Translations under genes and position numbers: made by a program
The notes under the pieces: generated by a model
The model's input: only the letters and a program-made list of their open reading frames with translations
Told to the model about the DNA's origin: nothing
Database searches by the model: none
Shown: one piece after another, positions 13,370-23,712 of the stretch
Numbering within the stretch: position 1 is the stretch's first letter
How the letters are laid out: each line of letters starts with the position of its first letter
Source of the DNA: Dermatophagoides farinae
Taxonomy: Eukaryota > Arthropoda > Arachnida > Sarcoptiformes > Pyroglyphidae
Direction: 5' to 3'
Length of the DNA stretch: 64,000 nucleotides
Assembly (NCBI RefSeq): GCF_024713945.1
Contig: NC_134685.1
Coordinates: 2,537,001 to 2,601,000 of the forward strand

Positions 13370-14511
13370 TTGTCAGATGAATGAAAATTATAAATAAATT
13401 ACATTGATGATGATGAGCCAACTGCTGGTATTCTGTGGATCATAGCATCAAATGTCAACAATATAAACAACAACAACAACAACAAATAATCAATAATTAA
13501 TCAATACGACGACATTCTCTTTCTCTTTTCTGGTGGGATTTATTTTTCCAGAATTCTTTTTTCATTTTTCATTTTTTTTTTCTAAACACTGATTTGTATC
13601 AACAACAAAAAAATTGAGACTGAACTTGCTGATTCTGTAAAAAAAAACTTGTTGATTTCTACATATAAAATCATTATTAGAACCTTTGATCTCTTTGATA
13701 TTAACCTCGATATATAAATTTTTTTATCATCATCATCATTTATATACACGAAGATAACAGCAACATCAGCAGCAGCAGCAAGAAAAAAAAATGACAAATC
13801 CTTGATAATCATCATCATCATTTGTATATACATACACACACGACTATTGGCATAATTTATTCGTCATTGGCATTGACATCTTCCCGTATCATCCAAGACC
13901 AACCACCATTCATCATTGTGTACTATTTGGTTTTATTTTTAGATTTTTTTTCTTTTTTTTTCGTTGAAATTCATGAAATTACTGCCAAAATCACCATCAT
14001 TGTTATTATTATATTGAATGAATATATTATATATGAATATAAAACTCCAGTCGCGATCAGACACATCATTTGCAATTGAATTTCAACTTTAAAAGTTCAA
14101 TTTTTTTTTCTCTCTCTCTCTCTCTCTGCTACTCTTTGTCCATTAATTGAATTTCTTGCTCTGCTCATTCAATTCATGATGAGAATGAATGAACAAACGA
14201 ACAAAATCTTTGTAGAATAACGCCTGGCTTAATCATCATCATCATCATCATCATCATATGTGATTTGCCCTGGTGACATATTATAATCTTGTCAAAAGGA
14301 TCCAATCTATATGACAACCGTATTGGCGTCATTATTATCACATTGATGATTGTCATAGCGATTTTTTTTTCAGGGTTATCGATTATCGTCATACAAATAG
14401 CGACAAACACAGTATTTTTGATTTACATTTAATAAAACTGACAGAAAAAACTTTTTTTTATTTCCTGGGACCAATTCAACTGATGTGATTTATTTTTTTT
14501 AGATCACCACC

Positions 14512-16861
14512 ATGAAAGATCATCCAAATCAACAACAACAAACGCAGCAGCAGCAGCAACAACAAACGATACGTGTATCGCCCATTTTCAATGTATGTAA
14601 AATCGAATTTTCATTTTTCAAAAATTTAAATTTTTTTTTGTTTTTTGCTTTATTTAGCTACTTGATTATAATATTAAAATCAATGATGTATGCTGGAATC
14701 AGGTTAAAATGACCAGTAGTAAATGGATATCATGTTGTCATCGAATTATTAATCAATCACGTAATAATAATCAACATCAAGATAGTCATAGCCATCATAA
14801 TAATCATCATCATCATCATGAATTATCACCATCACCATTTAATACATTTAGTGGACGTCGAAATAATCATCATCACCACCATCCACATCGATGGTATTCA
14901 CCATCAATGCAATCGGAAAATTCATTTCAATCATTCATTATGAATCAATCGCCAACAAATTCATCATCATTCTGTTCATCATCATCATCGACAGCTACTA
15001 CAGCCAATACAAGTGATTGTGATTGGACTATTGATCGATTAACACAATCATCATCATCATCATCGTTTTCTTCGATACGTTCGATGCCATTTCCAACAAC
15101 GCCTATACGTCCATTACCGCCTCATCATCAACAACATTTAACATCATCAAAATTTCATCGTGATCTCCCTCCAATGGCACGTAACCATCATTATCCATAT
15201 TCGAATCATTTTCGATCAAAAGATGATTCAATGATGATGATGATGATGCAAAATGCCAGATCACCAGCACAATCATCAAATATACAAAGTGTCATTACAT
15301 TGATCAATCCATTTGAATATTTATTAATTAATTGTGAAACAAATCTGGATACAAATTGTGCACAAATTAGTCCCGAACAGGATATTATTGCTGTATCGAA
15401 TGAATATTGGCTTGCATTCTATTCAATACGTGATAATGATTGTTTTGGTATGGTACAATTTCCAAATAAATGTCTATATTGGACATGGATCAATAGTGAT
15501 TCAGTTGCAATTATAACCGAAGACGATGTTTATCATTGGTCCATAATGATGGATCCCAGTGGACAACAATTATCGTTACATGATAATTCACCGAAAATGA
15601 TATTTTCATTGAATGAAGATTTTAAACATTATCAAATTGTCAACTATAGTATCGATCCATTGTATGGATATTGGTCTGCATTGACCGCACTCTATCTTGA
15701 AGATGGTATGCTATTACACATATCTTTTATTTATTATTATTATTATATTATAATCAATTAACTTTCTTAATTACAGATGAAATATGTGGTAAAATACAAA
15801 TTCATTCACAATCCTATGGACAAAGTCAATGTATAGATGCACATGTAGCCACATTCGTTGGCTATCGTTTCGAAGGAAGTGCCAATGATTCAATTTTATT
15901 AATTGCCTGTAAACGTGATACAATTCATCTTTGGAAGCTATATATAATCGAATTGAGTACTACGGCCAATCCAGCTAATAGTTATTATAAAAATCGTCCA
16001 ATGAAAAGTCAACATTTAATGTTACATGGATTCCAACGAACAACAACAAATTTCACATCATTACGTAATAATAATCTTCATAATAATAATCATCATGATG
16101 ATCATGATGAACAAATGCAATGTCACAAAGAAGACCATAACGCACAACAACAACAACAACATCCATCGTCTTCATCACCATCATCATCATCATCATCATG
16201 CACAACAACAGCAAAGAATCAATTTGTACAATATGATGACATTCCTACGCATATTGTTTGTGATAATTATATTGGCCTTATATTCATTATATCTAAATAT
16301 GGTTCTATCTATATTTGTGATCTCGAAACTGGAATACCATTATATTATGATATATTGAAACAATGGACAGATAATGTAGCCATATTTTCAATATCATATG
16401 ATTCGAAAAATTCCTGCCTTTTAGCCTTATGTCGTAATGGTCGTGTATTGGTCATAAAGATTTTATTGAAAAAATTATTAGAACATAAAAAATTACAATC
16501 AAATATTCGTAATCGTATTAGTCAAAGAATTCATTGTAGAAAATTATCACGTATGTCATCCACACCAAATAATAATAATGATAATGATGATGCCGTAAAA
16601 AATTATCGTACAGTCAGCATATCTGTCAACAACAACAGCAGCAGCAGCAACAATAACAACAACAACAACAATACAAGGAAAAAGATGAACGCTGATGATA
16701 AACATTCGAATCGATCATCATCGATTATAATAATCGATGATGATGATGATGATGGTAGAAACAATCGATCCAAAAAACAAACACCATCCGATAATCAACA
16801 ACTACCAGCATCATTTTATATTGATCAAGATGATCTTGTCGAAGAGATAACACGATTGTGA
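14512..16861 (+). CDS. Clathrin heavy-chain-like protein, N-terminal propeller only
   Basis: Three coding exons, 14512-14592, 14658-15705 and 15777-16861 (TGA), give about 737 residues. The acceptor ending at 14502 implies an upstream non-coding exon. The sequence follows the clathrin heavy-chain terminal domain in order: VSPIF and VKMTSSKWISC at the N terminus, WTWINSDSVAIITEDDVYHWS, IVNYSIDPLYGYW, VGYRFEGSANDS, KLYIIELSTTANP and FIISKYGSIYICDLETGIPLY, then a start of the linker around LLKKLLEHKKLQSNIRNR. Clathrin is about 1,675 residues. Here the roughly 1,200-residue leg is absent and the protein ends in N, S and D runs and a short EEITRL tail. Large H/S/N insertions split the propeller. 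Without the leg and trimerisation domain it cannot build a triskelion; a role as an adaptor-binding propeller is inference. A diverged paralogue is more likely than the cell's main clathrin. Confidence 0.8.
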
Positions 16862-17053
16862 TCCTGAAACAAAAACAAAACAAACGAACAAAAAAAACCT
16901 GAAAACCTCAAATACTCAGAAAAAAAATGAACTGAAAAAAAACAACAACAATTGCCAATCGTGTTTGTTATGAATGTTTTATTTTTTATTTTAAAAATTG
17001 ATGACAATGAAAATTCGGTTACAAATTAAAATAAATGACAAAATGAAAAATTG

Positions 17054-19364
17054 TTAATCTGATTCTGATGATTCACTTGGTGTTGAAAGTTCTTCTTCCT
17101 CTTCTTCTTCTTCGTCACTACTTTCTTTTTTGGATGATTTTTTCGAAGATTTTTCATTTGTTTTGGATTTTTTCGATGATTTTCTACCACCACCATCTGA
17201 TTTCAAATCCTCACTATCATCGGAATCAGAACCAGCCGAGCTAATATATTCTTTACTTTTATATTGTTGACTACCGCTTTTAATCGGTGATTTTGATTGC
17301 GATGATGATGATGTTGAAGCGGAAGGTTTTTTCGATTTTTTCATTTGTTTATCATCGTCAGTTCCACCAACACCGCCGCCACTGGCTTTATATTCAAGCA
17401 TTTCTTTGTCATATTGTTTTTTAGCACGGGCTGCCATTTCTTCATATTTACTTTTATCATCTTTTGTCATTTCTTTCCATAGATCGCCAGCTTTTTTAGA
17501 CACTTCTGTCAATGAAAGTTCAGGATGATCTTTTTTGATTCGATCACGATTTTCATTCATCCAAAGGAAAAATGCCGATAATGGTCTTTTAGGTTTATTA
17601 TCATCTTTTTTCTTTTTCTTGGATGTTTTTTTGGAACCTTCCGATGAATGTTTAGCTTTTTTATGATGTTTATGTTTTTCTTTATGTTTCTTCTTTTTTC
17701 GTTTCTTATCATCATCCGAACCATCGCCAGTACCATCAGCACCACCACCAACACCACCACCACCGCCTTCATCATCATTTTCAGATGACGATGATGAACT
17801 AGCATCTGAATCAAATTCTTCGGCCACTTCATCACCTTCTTCACCTGGATTGAATGATTCATCCGATTCATCGGAATCACCAACTTCTTCACGAATACGA
17901 CCTTCTTCACGTACACGTTGTAGATAGGCATCCGGTTCATCATCATCAATATCTGAATCGATAAGTTCATCTTCATTTTTAGGTTCCAATGTTTCAGTAC
18001 CACGATTTTTCACTCGTAATTTTTTATTAGATACAAAATCATACAATTTCGAATATTCTTCTTTATCAATCGAACTGAATGTATGAACTATAGCGGATTT
18101 GGTTTCGATTTCAAAATCAAATGAACGTGTTGAACCACCTGAACGAGCAAAATTCACTGATGAAATTTCATCAAAACGAATATGAACAGGTGGCTTATGA
18201 AGATAGATGAAACCACGTTCCAATGGATACATAAGACCATTACTAGCACGATAAGAACAAGTAATAGCTGGCATATCTTTTGAGAATGATGGATCTGGTG
18301 AAATTACTTTCCGTTGAATCATAGCACGCATTATTTTCGATATAACTTCATACAATGGACCGGACATTGTTTTCGATAATTTGCCATCATATTTTTCATC
18401 AATCTCTTGTGTAGTCAAGCCAAGATTGACGGAAATATTTTCCTCTTTATTGAACAATAAGATGAGAAAATGATATCTAGTCTGTCCTTGTTTGATTGGT
18501 GGATCTAAACTAAGTACAAAAAATATCTGACGGCTATCTTTATGAGGTAATTGAAATAAACGAAGAACAGATGTGATGGGAATTTTATAATCAAATGTTT
18601 TACCATGTAATTGAATGAATGTTGGAAATAGTTTGATATCATAACGGCCACGTGGTGTAAGACATTGTAATTCTTTAAATATGACAATACATTCACCTGT
18701 TTCACGAATAATGCTTGCATTGGACAATACTTGATCCATAAACAATTGTACAGGATCAGTGCCATCAACTGATGGTATATGGAAACGCATTTCCATCAAC
18801 GATACCGGTGCATCATCATTTTGATGAAATTCTACTGTCACTTCATTTTTAGCCGTTGTACAATGACTAACATTCGATAATGGAATCTCAAATGCTCGTT
18901 CTGTTCTATCCGATTTTTTTGATGATAAATCAAAATTCAATACCGATCCTTCGAAAGTGGCGGTTCCCCAATTCCAACCTTTTACAGAGAATTCAACATT
19001 TTCTAGCTGTAGATCATAATATTGTGATGCAAATTTTTCAATTTTTTCCTTGTCCTGTTCTTTGAAGCCACCATATCGAAATACTTGACCATTGTTCATC
19101 ATAATACGAACACAATAACCGCCTGCCATACGTTGCCATGATATTTTCTTTATATCACTGTATCCAAGATTATCTACTTTACCAGTTTTATGATTTTTAA
19201 ATATAATCTGTGTACTGGCCAATTTCAATCGACCCGAAGTCTATTTTTTTTTTTTTTTTTGAATGATTTAAATCAATAATAAAAAAATATATGATCGATG
19301 TGAATATACATACCAAATCACCACGATCTTCTTTCAAAGCTTCAGAATATTCAAGAAAATCCAT
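17054..19364 (-). CDS. SSRP1: FACT complex subunit SSRP1
   Basis: Histone chaperone subunit that pairs with SPT16 in FACT and moves nucleosomes during transcription and replication. Exon 1 is 19364-19314 (17 codons, MDFLEYSEALKEDRGD) and exon 2 is 19240-17054, giving 745 residues. The joint restores the typical GRLKLASTQIIFKNHKTGKV start of the N-terminal POB3/PH-like domain, and KGWNWGTATFEGS is a strong family signature. The middle PH-like domain follows, then a D/E/S-rich acidic stretch with a glycine run, a K/H-rich basic stretch, and an HMG box at about 560-625 starting KPKRPLSAFFLWMNENRDR. The tail alternates lysine-serine and glutamate runs. Length is close to the human protein (709). 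It converges with the clathrin-like gene (192 bp between stops) and is head-to-head with TRAPPC2. Confidence 0.96.
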
Positions 19365-19725
19365 AATGATAACGAAAAATTTGAATTGATTAACAATGTT
19401 ATCATCTGTTACTCAAATCAATGACATGCATGCATAAAAAGATTGATTGAACAAAAAAAAAAGCGCACAATTTTTATTAGCCATTCATATAGGACAGGTC
19501 TATGTCAGCTAAAGTGGCGTTTAACGAATGACTCAAATTCAGATGATATTTGGTGTGTTTGGGGTAAAGTTTATTATGATTCGATAGATTTTCAATTTTT
19601 TTCCAGCTTTTTTTCCATTGAAAAATTTAATCAAGATTTGAAATTAATTGAAAACAAAATTTCATCTTGTCATCTGATTCCAATTTTTTGTTGTTGTTGT
19701 TGTTGTTTGATCCCTTACGGCTGCA
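19365..19725. promoter_or_regulatory. Bidirectional promoter region, SSRP1 / TRAPPC2
   Basis: These 361 bases separate the SSRP1 start (minus) from the TRAPPC2 start (plus). The gap must hold both 5' leaders and both promoters. I see no convincing TATA box; there is a short GTT run just before the TRAPPC2 start. A shared promoter is inferred from spacing alone. Confidence 0.5.
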
Positions 19726-20160
19726 ATGAGCATCACTGGTTTTAGCTATTATTTCGTTATCGTTGGTCGTTCGGATAATCCATTATTTGAATTGGAATAT
19801 TCAACAAAAGGTGCTGATCGTAATTTTGATCATCGTTATTTAACACAATTTGTGGCTCATGCTGCACTTGATCTGGTTGAAGAACATTCATGGACAACAC
19901 CACATATGTATTTAAAATGTGTGGATAAATTCAATGAATGGTTTGTTACGGCATTCGTTGGTGGTAATTCACGTATTAAATTTCTACTGTTGCACAATGC
20001 ACCACGTATTGATGAGAATAATATTAAGAATTTTTTTCTCGAAATCTATGAATTATATGTAAAATTTGCATTGAATCCATTATATGTTCATCATACACCT
20101 ATACATTCGAAAGTGTTTGAAAAAAAATCATTTAATATAGCAAAAAAATATTTACCATAA
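19726..20160 (+). CDS. TRAPPC2: TRAPP complex subunit 2 (sedlin)
   Basis: Core subunit of the TRAPP vesicle-tethering complex, which acts as a GEF for Rab1 and tethers ER-to-Golgi vesicles. A single exon encodes 144 residues, close to the usual 140. The longin-type fold is visible throughout: FSYYFVIVGRSDNPLFELEY at the start, HRYLTQFVAHAALDLVEEH, MYLKCVDKFNEWFVTAFVGG and IKNFFLEIYELYVKFALNPLY. The start ATG opens directly on the conserved first strand. Downstream AATAAA hexamers lie at 20162-20167 and 20186-20191. Confidence 0.97.
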   Translation: MSITGFSYYFVIVGRSDNPLFELEYSTKGADRNFDHRYLTQFVAHAALDLVEEHSWTTPHMYLKCVDKFNEWFVTAFVGGNSRIKFLLLHNAPRIDENNIKNFFLEIYELYVKFALNPLYVHHTPIHSKVFEKKSFNIAKKYLP

Positions 20161-20434
20161 TAATAAATTGGAAAAATTTTCATTCAATAAAACAAAACAA
20201 AACAAAAAATCTTTTCATTTGAATTTGTTGAAATTTTGATTATAAAAAATCGTCATGACACGTATTCGATGAATGTTCCTTGTGAAAAAAGAGACAACAA
20301 CAACAAAAAAGGATTCTGTTTTGTTTTAATTTCACAGAATTGTTGTTTTACGATGTGATGTAATTTGATTGAAAATTTCGTTTTTTTTTGTTTTTACTCA
20401 CCACCATCCATCCATCCATCCAAACAAAAAAACA

Positions 20435-20482
20435 ATGAATCATGGAATCAACACCAATGAAACGTATGAGCTATACAGCTGA
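20435..20482 (+). promoter_or_regulatory. Upstream ORF overlapping the HTH/chromo-shadow start
   Basis: An ATG seven bases before the chosen start opens a 15-codon frame that ends at TGA 20480-20482, inside the main coding region. Both ATGs have acceptable but not strong contexts. If the first is used by scanning ribosomes it would lower translation of the main protein; whether it lies in the mRNA is not shown by sequence. Confidence 0.4.
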
Positions 20483-20971
20483 ATTTAAGCTTAAAGTGAT
20501 AAAATATGCCAAGATACACGGTAATCGTGCTAGTAGTCGTTATTTTAATATCAATGAAAAATGTATACGTGATTGGCGTAAACGTGAAAATGAATTACGA
20601 CGAATGCCCAAATATAAACGATCAAATCGTGGCACTAAACGTTTAATACGACCTGAACATATTGAATATGAACATTTTAATGGACAACCATCGAATGATT
20701 TGGTTGAAATTAATGATGATAATAATGATGGTGATGATGATGTTGATATCAGTATTGAAGTTGCACCAGACATTTCCGAAGATTTATTGAATGGTTTAGA
20801 TGATGATGTTTCATTGGATTTTATCAAACAAGAAAACAATTTTCCTCAAATCATGTATGATGTATATGAATCGAATGAATCAACATTTAAATCAAATGAA
20901 AAAGAAAACAATGAATCGAAAACCAATCAAATGGATTTTGAAATTGAATTGAAAAATCTGGATGAATCTCA

Positions 20972-21014
<43 letters not shown>

Positions 21015-21435
21015 ACATCGACAATTGAAATTCGAACAAACGATAGAAAAAAACGTAAAAAAATCATAGGACCAGATAAAGAAACTGGAACATTGTTTGA
21101 TTTCGGTATGAAAGCAATCAAAGTGATCGGTGCAATCGAATTGGATGATAAAAATTCGAATCAAACAAAAAATCTATGTTATGTAATAAAATTTGAAAAT
21201 AATCAATGCGATATTGTCATGAATAAAGTAGCACAAAAATTCTGTCCACAGGTAAGTTTGACTATAGTTGCACAAAAAAAAACAAACAAAACTAATGAAC
21301 ATGATGTAAATGTTTATTTCATAGATTCTATTTGATTTTCTTGAATCACGTATTGAATTTGATGAAAAAAATGATATTCATTTACCATTGTCGATGGTAA
21401 AATCATCATCGGATTTATTATTATCATCATCATGA
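20442..21435 (+). CDS. Brinker-type HTH fused to a chromo shadow domain
   Basis: Probable sequence-specific chromatin protein, not a recognised orthologue. Exon 1 is 20442-21251 and exon 2 is 21325-21435 (TGA), 306 residues, joined in phase at KFCPQ/ILFDF. Residues about 8-55 match the Brinker/CENP-B-like helix-turn-helix: YTAEFKLKVIKYA, then NRASSRYFNINEKCIRDW and RKRENEL. The middle is acidic (D/N) and serine-rich, with a basic KKRKK patch. Residues about 213-282 match the HP1 chromo shadow domain: ETGTLFDFGMKAIKVIGA, LCYVIKFENNQCDIV, VAQKFCPQ and the dimer helix FDFLESRIEF. The tryptophan that follows this helix in HP1 is replaced by phenylalanine. There is no chromodomain. An out-of-frame ATG at 20435 opens an overlapping upstream ORF. 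The next gene is a paralogue of the C-terminal half. Confidence 0.82.
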
Positions 21436-21606
21436 TCAAATCATTATTGAACGTACTTCATGAATGGTATAATTTGAGCGCGATGTTTATTTTTCATTGA
21501 ATTTTTTTTTATCAATGAAAAATTATCAATTCAATTTTTTATCATCATCAATCAAATCAAATCAAAAACTATTTATATTTCGTATTTTGGACCATTACAC
21601 ATCACA

Positions 21607-22173
21607 ATGAATCCGACAAATGAAATGCCCATCACCACCACCACCACCACCGATAATAATGATAATTCTATACGGCGATCAAAACGTATAGCAGCAAAAA
21701 TTGAAGAACGACCAAATCAATTGATCAATTTGATCATGTCGGATTTGGAAAAAGAATCAACGAATTTAAAAAAGAAAAATGATTCAAATTTTTGTAAAAG
21801 AAAAATTTATAAAAATAGTGCAAATAATAATAATAATGACAACAACAGCAGCAGCAATAATAAAATGTTAGTATCACGTGATGAAGAAACTGGTACATTA
21901 TTCGATAATGGTCTACAGGCCGTAAAAATTATCGGTGCTACATATGTAAATGATGATTCGGATTCGAATAAATCAAACCTCAATGATCTATGTTATCTGA
22001 TTAAATATGAAAATGGCCAATATGAATTGGTATTGAATAAAGTGGCACATAAATTCTGTCCATCGCTTGTCATTGATTTTCTGGAATCTCGTATATCAAT
22101 CAATGATGATGATTTGGATATATTGAAATTTCCTATTACCATTGATTCAAGTGTTAAAATTGTAAATTCATAA
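21607..22173 (+). CDS. Chromo-shadow-domain protein, tandem paralogue
   Basis: A single-exon protein of 188 residues. The N terminus is low-complexity with a basic RRSKRIAAK motif and no helix-turn-helix. Residues about 93-165 form a chromo shadow domain closely matching that of the gene 171 bp upstream: EETGTLFDNGLQAVKIIGA, LCYLIKYENGQYELVLNKVA, HKFCPSLVIDFLESRIS. Chromo shadow domains dimerise and bind PxVxL-type peptides in HP1 proteins. A chromodomain is absent, so methyl-histone binding is not expected directly. The first paralogue has an intron exactly where this one reads through (KFCP/S). AATAAA overlaps the stop at 22173-22178. It could dimerise with its neighbour; that is inference. 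Confidence 0.8.
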   Translation: MNPTNEMPITTTTTTDNNDNSIRRSKRIAAKIEERPNQLINLIMSDLEKESTNLKKKNDSNFCKRKIYKNSANNNNNDNNSSSNNKMLVSRDEETGTLFDNGLQAVKIIGATYVNDDSDSNKSNLNDLCYLIKYENGQYELVLNKVAHKFCPSLVIDFLESRISINDDDLDILKFPITIDSSVKIVNS

Positions 22174-22231
22174 ATAAATTTTAGATATATTTATTTAACA
22201 CACACACATTCGACATATAATTATATTCATA

Positions 22232-23486
22232 TTAAAATTTTTGTAATTTCTGTATCAATCTATTGATCAATATTTTACGATGTTTATCCATTCGATATAT
22301 TTCTGTTTCATAATAATATTCCATACGTTCATAAATTGGTCGTAATGGTGCAAAATCTTTTAGTATCGAATTATGTATCAATCCTATATGGCAATCGGTT
22401 TCATTTTTTCGATCACCATCATCATCATTGGCCATACTGGAATTTGAACGTAGCCAAATATTGAGCGTTTTTAGATTGTCAATCGATGAATCTGCTGCTG
22501 ATGCTTCTGTTGAGACGGCGGTAGTGGTGGTCGATCGATTGTTGCGATCTGTAAATTTTAAAAATTGAAAAAAAAAATTTTAATTTTTCAAAATTTTTTT
22601 TCTTCACTAACCTTTTAAAATCCAATCAAAAGCAACATCCAAACTCATAAGAAGATAATCAAATTGTATGGATTTATCATCACAATCAATAGTATTGAGC
22701 AATTGATCCAATAAAAGATCAAATGTTAGATTTAAATCATTAAAATGGATGGATATCACAACCAAATAGAACCATTCTTGTCCATTCGATGGATAGGCAA
22801 TAGTGATGGCATTATCGACCATTGTAACATTCAAATGGCGACGAAATCTTTCAAATAGTGGACAATCGAATCGTGAAATGGATAATTTAATATTCGTTTC
22901 AGCACCTTTAACCGGTTCTTCGGTTGAATGTAATGCACGTACAGAATAATAAACACATTGATAGGCTTTTGTCAATGGTGTACATAATGATAATTGATTG
23001 TAGGCAAATCCACGTGTTGGATCCAAATGTAATGCACGTTTATAATAATGTTTAGCATTTTCACGTGAATCACCATAACGATAAAGATCACCAAGACGTA
23101 TGTGAATATTGTATAAAAGTTGATGATTCAGATTGGCGGCAGTGGCTGTTGATGATACAAAACCATAACGGCTATAATATAAAAATGGATCTTTTGATTG
23201 TTGTGTATTTAAGAAAACAATTTCATGCATTGAATTATAATAACCAATAAGGTAGTTCATCACAATTGGATTCTAAAAGCAATAGAAATGAGAAAATCAA
23301 TCAGTCTGATATTTGCAACAAATGAAAATTATCGAATGTTTAACATACCGAATTATTCGATTTATGTGTTTTCTGTATGGATTTCCATAATTTTTGTTCA
23401 ATATTGACAGCTTCGGCTGTACCGATATTCTCACGAATATCTTCCAGAGCTTGATTACATTCATTTTCAAGATTTTCAATCATCAT
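22232..23486 (-). CDS. Est1/SMG5/SMG7-like TPR protein, short form
   Basis: Three exons, 23486-23349, 23272-22612 and 22548-22232, give 371 residues in continuous frame. The second exon has the 14-3-3-like/TPR signature of Est1-family proteins: IRLGDLYRYGDSRENAKHYY, KRALHLDPTRGFAYNQLS and VYYSVRALHSTEEPVKGA. The last exon contains LKDFAPLRPIYERM followed by DKHRKILINRLIQKL, resembling the family's downstream helical domain (L-R-G-F-x-P-L). Family members recruit decay factors to phosphorylated UPF1 in nonsense-mediated decay or act at telomeres. It is much shorter than SMG5 or SMG7 and has no PIN domain. Est1-family membership is fairly firm; which member is unclear. The two starting methionines are adjacent; I took the first. 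It is head-to-head with MND1. Confidence 0.72.
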
Positions 23487-23712
23487 TTTTTTTTAATCCA
23501 TTGAAATTGATTAGAACAAAAAAAAACAACAACAAACTTTTTGAGCAAACAGATGATCAAACCACCAGATCGCGTGTGCAACAACCTTTGTGAATGGTCA
23601 TTGAAATTTTTTTTTTTTGTTTTTTTTTGAAAGCCGGTGGCATTCGAATTTCGTCATTAATTAGACAAAAAAAAAATTTCCACGCTCTCGATTTATTTGT
23701 TTCGTTTCCATA
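23487..23712. promoter_or_regulatory. Bidirectional promoter region, Est1-like / MND1
   Basis: Only 226 bases separate the two divergent start codons, so both transcripts must start within it or overlap. It contains two T/A-rich tracts and no clear TATA box. Shared control is inferred from spacing. Confidence 0.5.

Larger units (their letters stand above)
6000..14511. other. Long non-coding interval between divergent genes
   Basis: No coding gene is supportable here. Open frames are made of H, N, F, K or S runs from simple repeats and have no splice-joined partners. The interval holds the 5' flank of the BED gene (minus) and the 5' flank and probably untranslated first exon of the clathrin-like gene (plus), whose coding exon is preceded by a good acceptor ending at 14502. 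Distinct elements are an (ATG)24 run, a 28-base A tract at 11117-11144 next to a CA run, three TATCGATA sites at 10528-10619 and a CTCF-like motif at 13356-13369. Confidence 0.6.

Noticed and set aside
17557-18003. 148-residue minus-strand frame inside SSRP1
   Set aside because: It is a shifted-frame shadow of the acidic and basic stretch of SSRP1.
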